64,000 nt of DNA from Cunninghamia lanceolata (taxonomy: Eukaryota > Streptophyta > Pinopsida > Cupressales > Cupressaceae): NCBI GenBank assembly GCA_027924645.1, contig BSBN01000355.1, forward strand, positions 1,313,001-1,377,000, in the 5' to 3' direction. The notes under the pieces were generated by a model. That model had not been told where the DNA came from, did no database searches, and saw nothing but the letters and a program-made list of their open reading frames with translations. Position 1 is the first letter of the stretch, and the number at the start of each line of letters is the position of its first letter. The translations under genes were made by a program, and so were the position numbers. Shown one piece after another: positions 1-10,093 of this stretch.

Positions 1-480
1 TTAAATGTGGTCCATTGAATTCGAATATGGCTAAGTTGTACTAAATTGATTAATGGAATCTAAAGATGATCTTACCAAGCATTACAAAAGAACCTTATGT
101 TTATATTGGTCTATCATTTTTATTTGGTATTATATTTTTTTAGCACTATAAAGGTTGTGGATAATCATTTTGGGGTGTTGTCACATGTTTGTATTACGAT
201 GTTGATTAATTAGAAAATCTCTTAACTTCGATATTAGAAGTGTGTAATAATCACTCAACCCATTCTTGAATGCCCCTGCTACTGTTTATAAATCACAAAT
301 TAAATTATCTTTCTGAAACAATGCAATACCAACACGTCACAAAATCTGGAGTATCATGTGATCAAACACTTCATAAATTTATTATCAAAATTATTCAATC
401 ACCCATACACTTCTCAAAAAACATTTACTTTACAAACAACCTATCAACAAAACCCGTTATGCGTTCACCCGTGCAACTGC
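1..480. other. AT-rich intergenic sequence without a recognised gene
   Basis: Short open frames occur (for example a 79-codon frame at 270-509), but they lack any recognisable domain and run into the left arm of the inverted repeat that starts near 481. I see no RNA gene or mobile-element end here. Confidence 0.6.
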
Positions 481-514
481 TAATAAATATTTCCCTTGTA
501 AGCGAATGATAAGA

Positions 515-871
515 ATGGCTGCTATGAACATGTGTAGATGCCTGCCTCTGCAATTCAAAGCGCGGCCTGGCGTTCCAAGTGATAGATCAGAAGTTCCTTG
601 TAAGAAGGTTGCCTTTGGGCAAAATTTATGGGCGTCTTACTGCTGAGCCGTCCGTCCAGCAAACACAGTCCAGTTATAATAAAGCACTTGAGTCGCTGGA
701 GAGCATGTTTAGTTTTACCCTGTTAGAGCGAAAGAGTGGAGTGGAGATAAAGACGGGCCTGAGTGGAATCCGTTCCAAAGGCAGCCTGCAATGGCGTTAG
801 AAGCAGTGGAGAAGAGTTTGATTGTGGGTTTGGAGAAAAAACGTCCTCTGATCAAGACGACTGATCGTTGG
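515..871 (+). pseudogene. NCED/CCD-like 5' gene fragment (left arm and loop)
   Basis: One frame (the ATG at 515 and the segment from 791 are in phase) reads as an N-terminus starting MAAMNMCRCLPLQFKARPG, then KKVAFGQNLWASYC. It is interrupted by several stops and resumes as NPFQRQPAMALEAVEKSLI and EKKRPLIKTTD. The last part fits the conserved start of the 9-cis-epoxycarotenoid / carotenoid cleavage dioxygenase family: N-P-x-Q-R, A-L-(D/E)-x-V-E, then P-L-x-K-T-x-D. The Arg- and Ser-rich front looks like a plastid transit peptide. Similarity stops just after KTTD; none of the iron-binding histidines of the beta-propeller is present. It is a broken fragment of at most about 119 codons. The family assignment rests on motif recognition, and the related copy at 44.7 kb (NPFQALATMALEVVERNLI) supports it. 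Confidence 0.55.
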
Positions 872-1065
872 CTTCTTGCATTGCAAACGACCCGCTGGTC
901 GAAATTTGTACGGCAGGATCGAAATAGTCGAAACAGGTGTACAGCAGGTCGCATAGCGGTTGGTCGAGAAGAAGTGAGTCAAAACAGTTATTAGGTTTCT
1001 CCGACTGGTGCCATCGTGGAAGAAGCCGTACAACCGATCGGCCACAACTCACCGGCTGTTTACGG

Positions 1066-1299
1066 CTGGGCCTTTATCTCCACTCCATTCTTTCGCATCT
1101 AACCGGGGTAAAACTACACATGCTCTCCAGCGACTTAAGCGCTTTACTATAATTGTACTGTCTTTGCTGGACGGGCGGCTGAGCAGGAAGACGCCCATAA
1201 ATTTTGCCCAAGGCAAACTTCTTACAAGGAGCTACCGACTTGAATTGCAGAGCCGGGCCTCTATAGGTGTTATCTACTAGACATTTGGGTAGCAGCCAT
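1066..1299 (-). pseudogene. NCED/CCD-like 5' gene fragment (right arm)
   Basis: Reading minus from the ATG at 1299, the arm begins MAATQMSSR and then stops. After frame interruptions it contains GQNLWASSCSAARPAKTVQL, matching the left arm's transit-peptide region. The copy ends near 1066, before the dioxygenase start motif, so this arm holds only leader and transit-peptide sequence. Numerous stops exclude a protein product. Its upstream side (1335-1560) is preserved and carries a TATA box, so transcription from here would run through the loop and into the left arm as antisense. Confidence 0.55.
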
Positions 1300-1432
1300 T
1301 CCTAGGACTCATTCACAGAGGGAAATATTTATTATATATGAGCTTAAGAGAGCATGCAAATTCAGTTATCAACTGGTGTTGAATGGACGAAACGAAGCCT
1401 GTGAGTTGTGGTAAAGAGACGAAAGACGAGGC

Positions 1433-1440
1433 AATTTATA
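1433..1440 (-). promoter_or_regulatory. Candidate TATA box of the right-arm NCED-like copy
   Basis: On the minus strand the sequence reads 'gcctctataaattgcctc', a standard plant TATA context about 130-140 bp upstream of the right-arm ATG. The same block, with the same spacing to the ATG, occurs at 42512-42519 in the second NCED-like copy. That conservation is the main reason to call it a promoter. Confidence 0.5.
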
Positions 1441-1486
1441 GAGGCGTAAAGCAGAGGGGGAGACAAGGAATGGTGATTAGGTACTG

Positions 1487-1636
1487 TTTTGTCTTGCTAC
1501 AGCAGTCAACAATGGACAGTAGAATGCATTATGCGATAGTCGGAAAGAAAGGTGGCCGCTGGTGTTGCTACAGCAGTCAACAATGGTAGGTACTGTTTGT
1601 CTTGCTACAACAGTCAACAATGGACAATAGAATGCG
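1487..1636. repeat. Three short direct repeats upstream of the NCED-like promoter
   Basis: The motif 'gctacarcagtcaacaatgg' occurs near 1497, 1565 and 1604. The outer copies extend further, with 'ggtactgt' on one side and 'acartagaatgc' on the other. They lie upstream of the minus-strand TATA box. Confidence 0.7.
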
Positions 1637-1901
1637 ATGTTTTACATCACATAAAATGCCTTTTTCACCGTCCATTTGGTGCTTTATTTGTGGTGAATGC
1701 TAAATATCCTTCAACGAATTTGGTCTATCCCGTATTCTCCTATGGGATAAGAATGATATCAAGGACTTACAAATTTTATAGGACTTTGGGGCCCTTGTGT
1801 TTCGTGTTGGGTTTGTCTGTTTTTGTTTTTTTGGGTGGTTGTTCTTGGTTTTGTTTTTTGGTCGTTGTTTTTGGTTTCGTAGAATCTTTGGTTTTGTGGA
1901 T

Positions 1902-2050
1902 GTTATCAAAATCATTTATTTATTGGAGGATCACAATTATTTTTACTTTTTAATAGAAAATAAGAAAACCTTTTTGTTATCAAAATTTTTTATTTATTGG
2001 AGGATCACGACTATTTTTACTTTTTAATAGAAAATAAGAAAACCTCTTTT
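1902..2050. repeat. Tandem duplication, two units of about 74 bp
   Basis: The units 1902-1975 and 1976-2050 share 'tttatttattggaggatcac' and 'actttttaatagaaaataag'. Differences are few, so the duplication is relatively young. Confidence 0.8.
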
Positions 2051-2590
2051 ATAATCAATTTTATGTGCTCGATTTAATTATAAATTAAATATCTTTGGGT
2101 TTTCTTTCTAGCATTACAATCGAATAAATTTCACTAATGTTGGTACATTGAACCTACAACAGAGATGATGGAACAATGAAATCTCTTATATAATCAATCT
2201 TTATGTGCTCCATTTGACTATAAATTAAACACCTTTTGATTTTCTTTCTATCATTTTAATCAACTTCTCTAGTGTTGATACATTGCACCTATAATAGAGA
2301 ATATGGATTAATGAAATCTCTTTTATAATCAACTTTTATGTGCTTTATTTAACTATAAATTAAACACCTTTTGGTTTTCTTTTTAGAATTACGATTGAAT
2401 AAATTTCTCTAGTGTTGGTACATTGAACCTACAATAGAGATGATTGCACTATGACATCTCTTTTATAATCAACTTTTTTGTGCTTCATTTAACTATAAAT
2501 TAAACGCCTTTTGGTTTTCTTTCTAGAATTAGAGTCAAATAAATTTCTCTAGTGTTAGTACAGTAAACCTACAATAAAGATGATGCAATA
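2043..2590. repeat. Tandem array, about four units of 135-142 bp
   Basis: Each unit begins with 'tctcttttataatcaacttt' or a variant (near 2045, 2180, 2314 and 2457). It continues with 'taaattaaacaccttttgg' and ends with 'gttggtacattgaacctac'. Units differ by substitutions of roughly 10 percent by eye. No coding capacity. Confidence 0.75.
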
Positions 2591-2599
2591 TTTGTTTGG

Positions 2600-4600
2600 C
2601 AATTATCTTTAATCAAGATATACTTTTTAATGGTGTAATGAAAATAACAACTTTTGAACTATAATTTACTTAGAGAAAATAATTAAGCAAGCTAGGGTTT
2701 ATGAGATGGGATTGATTAATTGATGTTGTAATTGAATAAATTAAATCCAAGGGTACTTAGCTCTAATTCTAATAAAGATATCACTTTGTAGATGTCAAAA
2801 TTCTATTTTGCTATGGGGTCATAAAATAAAGAACCACCAAATGACTCTTGCTATGAAAACCTAACATTGAAACTATTTGGTCCCTTTCCACAAGTGCATA
2901 AGTGATCTTCACATGTGCATCTATGAAATTATGCACTAAATTGAAATTGTAGTTGTGGATCTAAAGTAGCTAAGTAAAACTCACTTGCCTCAATCTTTTG
3001 ATGTCTATAAACTTTAGTAAGGAGCTAACATTGTTTATAGACACCTTTAGGGAGTCTAAATCACGAGGATCATTTTCTCCTTAGTTGGATCCCTCGGTGG
3101 ACCAATTCAATGGATTTAAAACAATGGTCGTAGAAAGCACAAATGCAATGTGCTCCTAGGATGATGATGCAATGTTGATGTAATAATTCTTTATCCTTTT
3201 GTAATTGAATTACAAATGTGCTCAATAGATTCTTAGATAAATCTTGATGATTCAAATGAATTAGATTTAGTCCTTGAATACACAACCCCTGCATGCAATT
3301 TGGAATAAGTCACACTTTAGTTGGCTCATAATGGTCAATAGGAAAAGGAAACAAGGTTTAAAATTTAGGATTCAAATTTTTAGGAGAATAAATGATGTAG
3401 ATTGATTCCAAACTCAACCATGGTGGTGAATGGAGATATAGGGATTGAGATCAAATTTTAGGGATGATTGATGATGAAGTTTAGATAGCATAACATTATT
3501 GTCTAACTTCCATGTGAAATACACAATCATTCACACTAGTTGAAGCATAAAGGGCAAATTATTTGCCATGGATCCAAAACATAAGAGAGAAGGGCATGGG
3601 TATGCACGAATTTTAACATCAGAATTCCCCCCACTTTGCCTTGCATGTGAACTACTATGAGGATGCATGTCAAAGTAAAATTAAGTAGTGAACATAGAAA
3701 TTAAATAATTTTCAAACTCAAAGGATATGGATATAGATGTGAATCATGTGTAGTCTCCTCGTCATGAGTGCTCCATCTCAAGAACCTACAAGCACAAAAG
3801 AAAAAGTTCTAATGAGTAGCATATGTCAAGAATTTAAAAATGATCATAATCACAACTTGATAAAATTATCTATATTAAAGTAAAAAGGAGTTGGGTGAGA
3901 AAAATTTGACTTCTTGCAGAAAAATAATATCACTCTAGGAAAGTGAAAAAGGCTTTGATGTAGATATGAGCTCTGATGAAGCATATAAGATCTTCAACCA
4001 AGCATAAAATGTGAAGGTGCCTATATTAAATATGTTAGGAGGGTGAATGCAAGAAGTTGGGTCCACTTTTTGACTAAAAAGAAGTCTTTTTCCTAAAAAT
4101 CAAAGTTTGTCATAGTTGGGGTGAAAATTTAAAGTACTTACACATAGAATATTAACATTGTGTAAAAATATGAAGTGTAGGATTTTGTTTCTAGTTCTCA
4201 AATATAAAATTTATTCTAATACCCAGATGATAAAATTTGGTTTGGTATAGGATGTATAAAAGTGGTCAAGTTTTGAAAAAGTATGTTTTAGGCCAAAACA
4301 TGTGCATGTACAACCATATAATTTGACCTAAATGAAAGTATTTTTCAAATTTCTTTTATGGAAAGATGAATATGATGTTAAAGTTTTGTCAGGATATTTT
4401 TTGTAATTTTTTGATAAATATTTTTTTAATTAATTTTTTGTTGGGCCTAATGTCTTTTTAAAAAACCCCTTGTGTATGACCAACATAATTTGAGCTAAAC
4501 TAATCATAACATAAAATTTTTCCATCATGTAGAGAATGATGTCTAGATTGGTCAGACACAATTTTAAAAAAAATTAAAATCAAAAGTTATTAAAAAATAG
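2600..4600. other. AT-rich intergenic sequence without a recognised feature
   Basis: Only short frames without identifiable domains are present (the longest is 74 codons, minus, 3070-3294). I see no element ends or RNA gene. Confidence 0.6.
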
Positions 4601-4609
4601 TAATATATA

Positions 4610-4776
4610 TGTTAGAAAGTTGGTGCTTTCGTCTCCCGAAAGGTTGGTGCCGTGTTCAGTGCAACCTCAGGATTCGTGACATGGATTAACTGCCTCCTGT
4701 AGATTCATTAACTCTGGCACTTGTATCAGAAATTGATAGGTCAACCTTTTGGTTTAACGACAATCGTGGGCCAATA
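4610..4776 (+). repeat. TRIM 5' LTR
   Basis: 167 bp, about 90 percent identical by eye to the partner at 4839-5004. The terminal CA has become TA. Confidence 0.88.
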
Positions 4777-4838
4777 ATTGGTATCAGAGCGAAAGGTCAT
4801 GGGTTTGAATCCCCTCGGGCTGGTGCTAGGGGGGAGAT

Positions 4839-5004
4839 TGTTGGAAAGTTGGTGCTTTCATCTCTTGAAAGGTTGGTGCCGTGTCAGCATAGCCTCAGGA
4901 TTTGTGACATGGACTAACCGCCTCCCATGGATTCATTAACTCTGGCGCTTGTATCAGAAATTGATAGGTCGACCTTTTGGTTTAACAACAATCGTGGGCC
5001 AACA
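4839..5004 (+). repeat. TRIM 3' LTR
   Basis: 166 bp with TG and CA termini, preceded directly by the polypurine tract. Confidence 0.88.
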
Positions 5005-5009
5005 ATATG

Positions 5010-6060
5010 CCATTTCAAGTTTATGAGTCACTTTGTTTAAAAATTAATTAATAAATAGAAAAATATGTTCAACAATAAAAAAATTACATATTTGAAAATT
5101 AGGCATTGTCATCTATAGTGGGTTTTAATTTCATCTAAAAATTCTAAAAAAAATCATCAACCATATTGCCAAAGTTAGTTTTTACTCTTGCTACTACCAT
5201 GACATTGTACTTGTAGGTCCAAGGTTGAGGGTTGGTTTTCCAAGTCTATTCCAATTATAAAACCAAAGAAAAAATGTGGATTTGAAATTTGAAATTTTAG
5301 CAAATGCGTACTTTCTCCAAAATGTGTACACATTCTAAAAATAATTTGGGTATGCATTCTAAAAGAAATGAGTACCCATTTTACTTGTTCTAAAAGAGAA
5401 CATGTACATGTTTAGAAATAGGGAACCATTTCAATAATTTTCATTGTCATTTAAATTTTAGCTTTTTGGAATGGGTATGCATTCCTAAATGGATACACAT
5501 TACTAATGGGTACCCGTTTAGGAACATGAGCCGAATCAAAATGGGTACCCATCCTATACAGGCAGGAGTTTATGTTTGGACTCCCTTTCCTAAGTGCATA
5601 TGTATTTTTTATGAAATGCATGTACGTGTTCCTATCAAGAATTTTTTTCCCATAACACTTCCACTAAAAGTGGACCCAATTTCTTTCTTTTACCTAGGAG
5701 GAATAACTAAAATGACAAGGGGTGGATTATAATAATGTAAGTGTGTTCACAAAAACCCCTTAACTTAAATTTGATGACTATTTACATGTTAAATTAATAT
5801 TTAGTAATTAAATATAATACTTATACATAGAATATTTAAATATTTAAATTGTCTTTTACATATATTCTATTTTAAAATTAATATTTAAAATAAAACATAA
5901 TGTAAAAAATATAATTTAAATATAACATTTATATATTCTTTATATGTAAAAATATTAATTTAATTATAATTATTTAATAGAATATAATAATTATTAATTA
6001 TTTAAATAAGTATACTTTATATATATTAATAATTAATTTATAATATAATAAATTATTTGT
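5010..6060. other. Intergenic: 'gggtaccc' cluster, then a very AT-rich block
   Basis: Between 5330 and 5560 the words 'gggtaccc', 'gggtatgcattc' and their complements recur, making several small palindromes. An 88-codon frame at 5466-5732 looks like a by-product of these. From about 5780 to 6060 the sequence is almost only A and T. No gene seen. Confidence 0.55.
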
Positions 6061-6639
6061 GAATATTGAAGTCAAAGGTTCAAATGGAGTTGCTTCTAAA
6101 AGCTCTTGGTGCTCCAATCAAAACCCTTATGATTCCTACCTAATCATCAACTCTCTTGGTGGATTATTCTTTGCTATCACCTTAAAATGGACCAAAGAAA
6201 GGTGGTGGGCTTTCAAACAAGTGCCTTGGTGAGGGTGCCTTGTTGGGCACCAAGGATTTGAGTGTCTCCCTAAACAAATTTGTGGCCCCTCTTCAACCTC
6301 AAGGGTGTCACCCTCTTCCTCAAATGTCCTTCTATTACACTTTAGAGGCAATGGTGGTTCTTTTGACAAATCCAACAAATGACCCCAAGCTAGTTTAACA
6401 GTCTCCTCTTAACATGCATTGGCAAGATCATCTTCTCTATCTATAAAGGCGAACCCTAATTCTTAGGCCATGGTTAGGACTGTGGAATTTGGGGAGTATG
6501 TGGTTAAAAATGAAATATGGCTTAAGTAGGTAACTTTAATCTATAAGTTCTTAAATTTTGGCCATGTTTAGTTGGTCTACACAAATAGATGACACTCAAC
6601 TAGAAGTCCCTTTTGCACAATGACATTGTGATTTACCCT

Positions 6640-6920
6640 TTTGTGAAAGGCTAGTTTCGAGTGACTTTTGGATCCCAATTTCAAAAGGATGCTCTTCTTC
6701 ATGGGGGCCTATGTTTTTAGGATAAGGATTTCCTAGGAATGAAACCCTAATATCTTGAATTTAATCCCATTATTAATACATTCTGTATTTCTCCTCTTTC
6801 AGTTAGATTCCTAAACCTTCCTCTTTAGTTTTGGAACAAAGAACGCCTTTATTCCATTGGAGATTCAATTGGTAATCTTAATGTAGTCCTAGATTTGAAG
6901 TAGATGATGATAGCAATATG
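6640..6920 (+). pseudogene. Degenerate LINE ORF1 (DUF4283-like) fragment
   Basis: A frame near 6690-6900 reads, with stops, as KDFLGMKP, YLEFNPIIN, ISPLSVRFLNLPL, FWNKERLYSIGDSIGNL. This is the DUF4283 pattern of plant L1-type LINE ORF1: a K-x-L-x-x-x-P-W segment, then P-x-x-V-R-x-x-x-L-P-x-x-F-W and a following I-G-x-x-(L/I)-G. ORF1 proteins bind the element RNA. The fragment lies just after an AT-rich block, as does the better ORF1 copy at 52.79 kb. It is far too broken to be functional. Confidence 0.5.
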
Positions 6921-7059
6921 CATTTGTGAGAATTCTAGTGGAGATGGATTTATCAAAAGGTTTCCTAAGGAAATATATTTAAAGGTCTAAAACATAATTT
7001 GGTGGCAATAGTTAGATTTTGAAGGAGTCACCTTTAGATGTAAAATTTGGTTAAGGATT

Positions 7060-7720
7060 GGCCATGTGATATTACCTTTAAGTGTTGTGACTAGTTTTCA
7101 AGAATTTTACGAGTTTGATAATTAAAAGTTTTTTGATGATTTTATAACAAAGAAGCAACTTTGAAAGTATTTTAATTTATTTATATTCATGATGATTTAT
7201 AAAGATACTAGTGACATAATAAATATTAACAATAAGAAGGACTAATTTATAATTTTTTAAAAACATATGTTTTCCCACATTAATATCATGAAGGTGATAA
7301 TTAAGTCTTTAGTTTTTTTTTTGTGATTTTCTATTTTGTTGGATGGAAATCTCAAGTTCAGGTGTAATTGTCCTTAAAATTATTATGTTAATTCATCATT
7401 TCGAAATGACATTATAAATCATTTAAATTTTTTTGTGGTATTCTCTCAAAGTTAATATATGAGAGTTATGTTTATCTCTATTCATAGATGAATGTCTCAA
7501 TATTTTCTTTCATATTGTCTTCTGTGAATGCTTTAGTTATAATTTTTTTTGGGTAAAAGGGTGAAGCATCACCTATACTTGTATTAAGTAATGGAAGGTT
7601 CAAAATACATATATTGCAGGTGATAGAAGGCCTGAATCAAAGAAAATTACCTGAATGATTACCAAAAATAGGGCCATACACCTATATAAGATGTAGTACA
7701 TTAAAAAAAACTTAAGATAA
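7060..7720. other. Intergenic sequence without a recognised feature
   Basis: AT-rich sequence with many stops in all frames. It leads into the 3' end of the minus-strand unknown ORF at 7725. Confidence 0.5.
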
Positions 7721-7724
7721 ACCT

Positions 7725-8355
7725 CTAGTCGAGGTAGGAATCACATAGTTCTGTTGGCAATGGAAGAGTGGCAGGAGGAGTATGAGGATGCATAATCGGT
7801 GGACAAGGAGCTTGATCTGGAGCATGTAGCCTAGGGAACTAAATAGCACCATACATCTCTTTTGCTTTAATGTCCAACCCAAACAGAAGCTAGAATCGAT
7901 GCACTTCCAAGGAATTATTTAAAGTATTGGCACACTTGCTACATAACTCTTTGTGCATCGCATGAAAGATGTAAGCAGCCACAGGAGAGGAGTGAAGCAT
8001 TTCAAATATGAATAATCCACCAACGGGAGCTTCTCCCATGTGCATATCATATTTCTTTAGAGCATTCTTCAGTCTTTTTGGGGATATCAGATGCTCATGT
8101 ACATAAACAAAACCAGCCATTTCAATAAACTTTGGATCTTGGACCAGGTCCATAATGTTGGAAAGAAATATTGAAGCCACTTCTGAAAACATCAGCACCC
8201 CCAAAGCAAGCACGCAACATGGATTCACCAATGATTGTTCTGATGGCGAATTTGACGTGAGGACAATCTATGTCAAACACATGATCTATCTTTCTTGAAT
8301 CATATGGTCCACACTCCGTTGGCTCCCATTTTTGAGGTGGGAAATATGTACTCAA
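7725..8355 (-). pseudogene. Unrecognised conserved ORF, copy 1 (frameshifted)
   Basis: I do not recognise the family. On the minus strand one frame covers YDSRKIDHVFDIDCPHVKF (8355-8200). A shifted frame continues with SEVASIFLSNIMDLV, YVHEHLISPKRLK, APVGGLFIFEMLHSSP, CANTLNNSLEVHRF and, after further breaks, FPRLHAPDQAPCPP, ending at a TAG near 7725. The plus-strand region 15780-16404 encodes the same series, so this was a real protein of about 210 residues. No signal peptide, membrane segment or catalytic motif stands out; the C-terminus is Pro-rich. The frameshift near 8200 and later stops make it a pseudogene. Confidence 0.6.
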
Positions 8356-8379
8356 AAATTTTTAACCCATGATGCCATG

Positions 8380-9350
8380 AATGCTATAGAGAAGTGAGAC
8401 CAATGGGAAGGGAAGAAGAATTAGTGAAATGAGTGAAGGGAAAGTAGGTAGTTAAAATAGGATTAGATGGGTAAGAAGAGTTAATGCGAGACTGAGAACA
8501 CCAGCTTAAAATGCAATAATGAAGGGGAGGTGGCATAATATAATTGCATCAATTAACTTCCTAAATTTTGGAGGTGATTGACCTGTAATCTCAGAATTAC
8601 ACGCCTGACAAAACTGTATGAACAATTAAGAAAGGAAGTGAATTTTTGATGAACCAGACATCATTGGAATGAGATCTGCTGATGTAAGCTTGTTCCTATT
8701 TGGATTCAAGCCCTAAAATACAATATGCATACTGCAAATAGTAATGAAGTGACTGTGTGTTGCTTGTTGAAACCACCAATGACTTAGACGTTTGAATTGG
8801 CATGGATTGGAGAGCTGTGCAAGTGGATGATGTGTCAAATGATGTTGCAAGGTGGATGACGTGGACATCCATGCTGGATAACAATGTTGATTCCCAATGC
8901 ACTTTCCATGTAGACCAATAGTTGATAGACTACTCTCTGCATATATATTTTCCTTGGAAGACTAAATGGAGACCCTCTATAGATGCTTCAATTTTTTTCA
9001 GGAAATTAGTTATAGAGTTATTCATGGATATTTTAGCTTAATAAAAAAAACCTACTACTCTTATCTTTCTACATGGAAGTTTGACTAAGTTTGATTTAAC
9101 CATACCTAAATTAAAAGTTACTATTCTCATCTTTTTTCAAGGAGGTTTGAGTAAGTTTGATTTAAGCATATTATACTTGTGCATGACTACTCTATTGGCA
9201 AATGTGTATTTTTTCATGTCTTGTAACATTATACCTTAAAAAATGATGTTACTTCAATTACACCATATTGTCCCCCATTGATAGCTATTAAACTTATAGA
9301 TAACATTACGAAAAGAATATTATCTTCCAGTCTATTTGGTGCTTGCTTGA
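8380..9350. other. Intergenic flank left of copia element A
   Basis: No domain or RNA gene is recognisable. The last five bases, cttga, form the left target-site duplication of copia A. Confidence 0.55.
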
Positions 9351-10039
9351 TACAAGGAAGTTAAAGTAGCGGAAACAACTTCTACGCCAATCTTGAGGAG
9401 AAACATTATGCAAAACTTTTGAAAACTGATCTAACAATTACAGAAAATCTAGAAACACATTCAAAACATGAAATAAACAGTGAAACACAAAACACGAGAT
9501 ATACGTGGGGAAAACCCTTTCGGGTGAAAAACCCCACACTCCAAAAGCCTGCTCAGTGTATTCCAAATCCAATAACAAGATTACATATACTTGCAAAGCA
9601 AGTTTATTACAGGAGTATCACTAGCAATCAACTCTCGAAGAATTTTGGCAGCATTCCGGTAGCATAACAATACCTACAAACTCACACACACAAACTACTC
9701 CTCAAGTCTCCAATTTATAGGCTTTTGGCTATACAAGAAACCATCTGTGGTTTTACAAAACCATGTGTGAAACTTCTTAGCCAAGGTTCCAGTCTAAAAA
9801 TAAGCTCTCACGTCTAAAATGAAATCCCATATTTTTGACCCTTACATATGTCATATAATCTGTCATAATATCCCTAAAAATAGGCCTTCCATAATATACC
9901 ACTATGTGGGCATTTTTTGACACCTAATAAACCAATTTCCAAAGCATCGACAATGTGTAACAGCTGTAGGAAAATATTAAATGAAAAATAACTATTATGG
10001 GAAATATGTAGCAAGGTTGAGACAACTCATTTCCTAACC
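9351..10039 (-). repeat. Copia A 3' LTR
   Basis: 689 bp, matching 14270-14956. A TATA-like 'tataaatt' (minus) lies at 9712-9719. A stem-loop motif ('gtgggg ... accc tttc gggt ... ccccac') lies near 9508-9540. Both termini carry substitutions relative to the consensus. Confidence 0.93.
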
Positions 10040-10093
10040 TTCTCCCACTTCTCGAATACCTTGCAAGAGCTAGGGGAATCACATCATCATGAA

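Larger units (their letters stand above)
481..1334. repeat. Imperfect inverted duplication (arms 481-760 and 1066-1334, loop about 305 bp)
   Basis: Read in reverse complement, the right arm (1334 down to 1066) repeats the left arm (481 to about 760). Shared blocks include 'taataaatatttccc', 'gggcaaaatttatgggcgtc', 'gtcgctggagagcatg' and 'ggagtggagataaa'. Differences are scattered substitutions and small indels. Both arms carry the leader and plastid-transit-like part of the same NCED/CCD-like gene. The loop carries the next coding segment of the left copy. Only the right arm continues outward into promoter-like sequence shared with the copy at 42.48 kb, so it is probably the older arm (inference). 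Confidence 0.85.
4610..5004 (+). mobile_element. TRIM (terminal-repeat retrotransposon in miniature)
   Basis: A 395-bp element. The LTRs are 4610-4776 and 4839-5004; they start TGTTRGAAAG and end in ccaaca (mutated to ccaata in the left copy). The left LTR is followed by a primer binding site 'tggtatcagagc' at 4779, complementary to the 3' end of initiator tRNA-Met. A polypurine tract 'aggggggaga' lies just before the right LTR. Only 62 bp separate the LTRs, so nothing is encoded and mobility would need enzymes from another element. The 5-bp flanks are atata (4605-4609) and atatg (5005-5009), a target duplication with one mismatch. I am confident of the class; the family name is unknown. Confidence 0.9.

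Noticed and set aside
1552..1953. 133-codon frame overlapping repeats upstream of the NCED-like promoter
   Set aside because: Runs through short direct repeats and a G/T-rich stretch; no domain recognised.
4610..5004. Simple tandem duplication
   Set aside because: The primer site, polypurine tract, TG/CA ends and target duplication make a TRIM the better explanation.
5466..5732. 88-codon frame near the 'gggtaccc' cluster
   Set aside because: Built from short repeated words; no homology pattern or start context.
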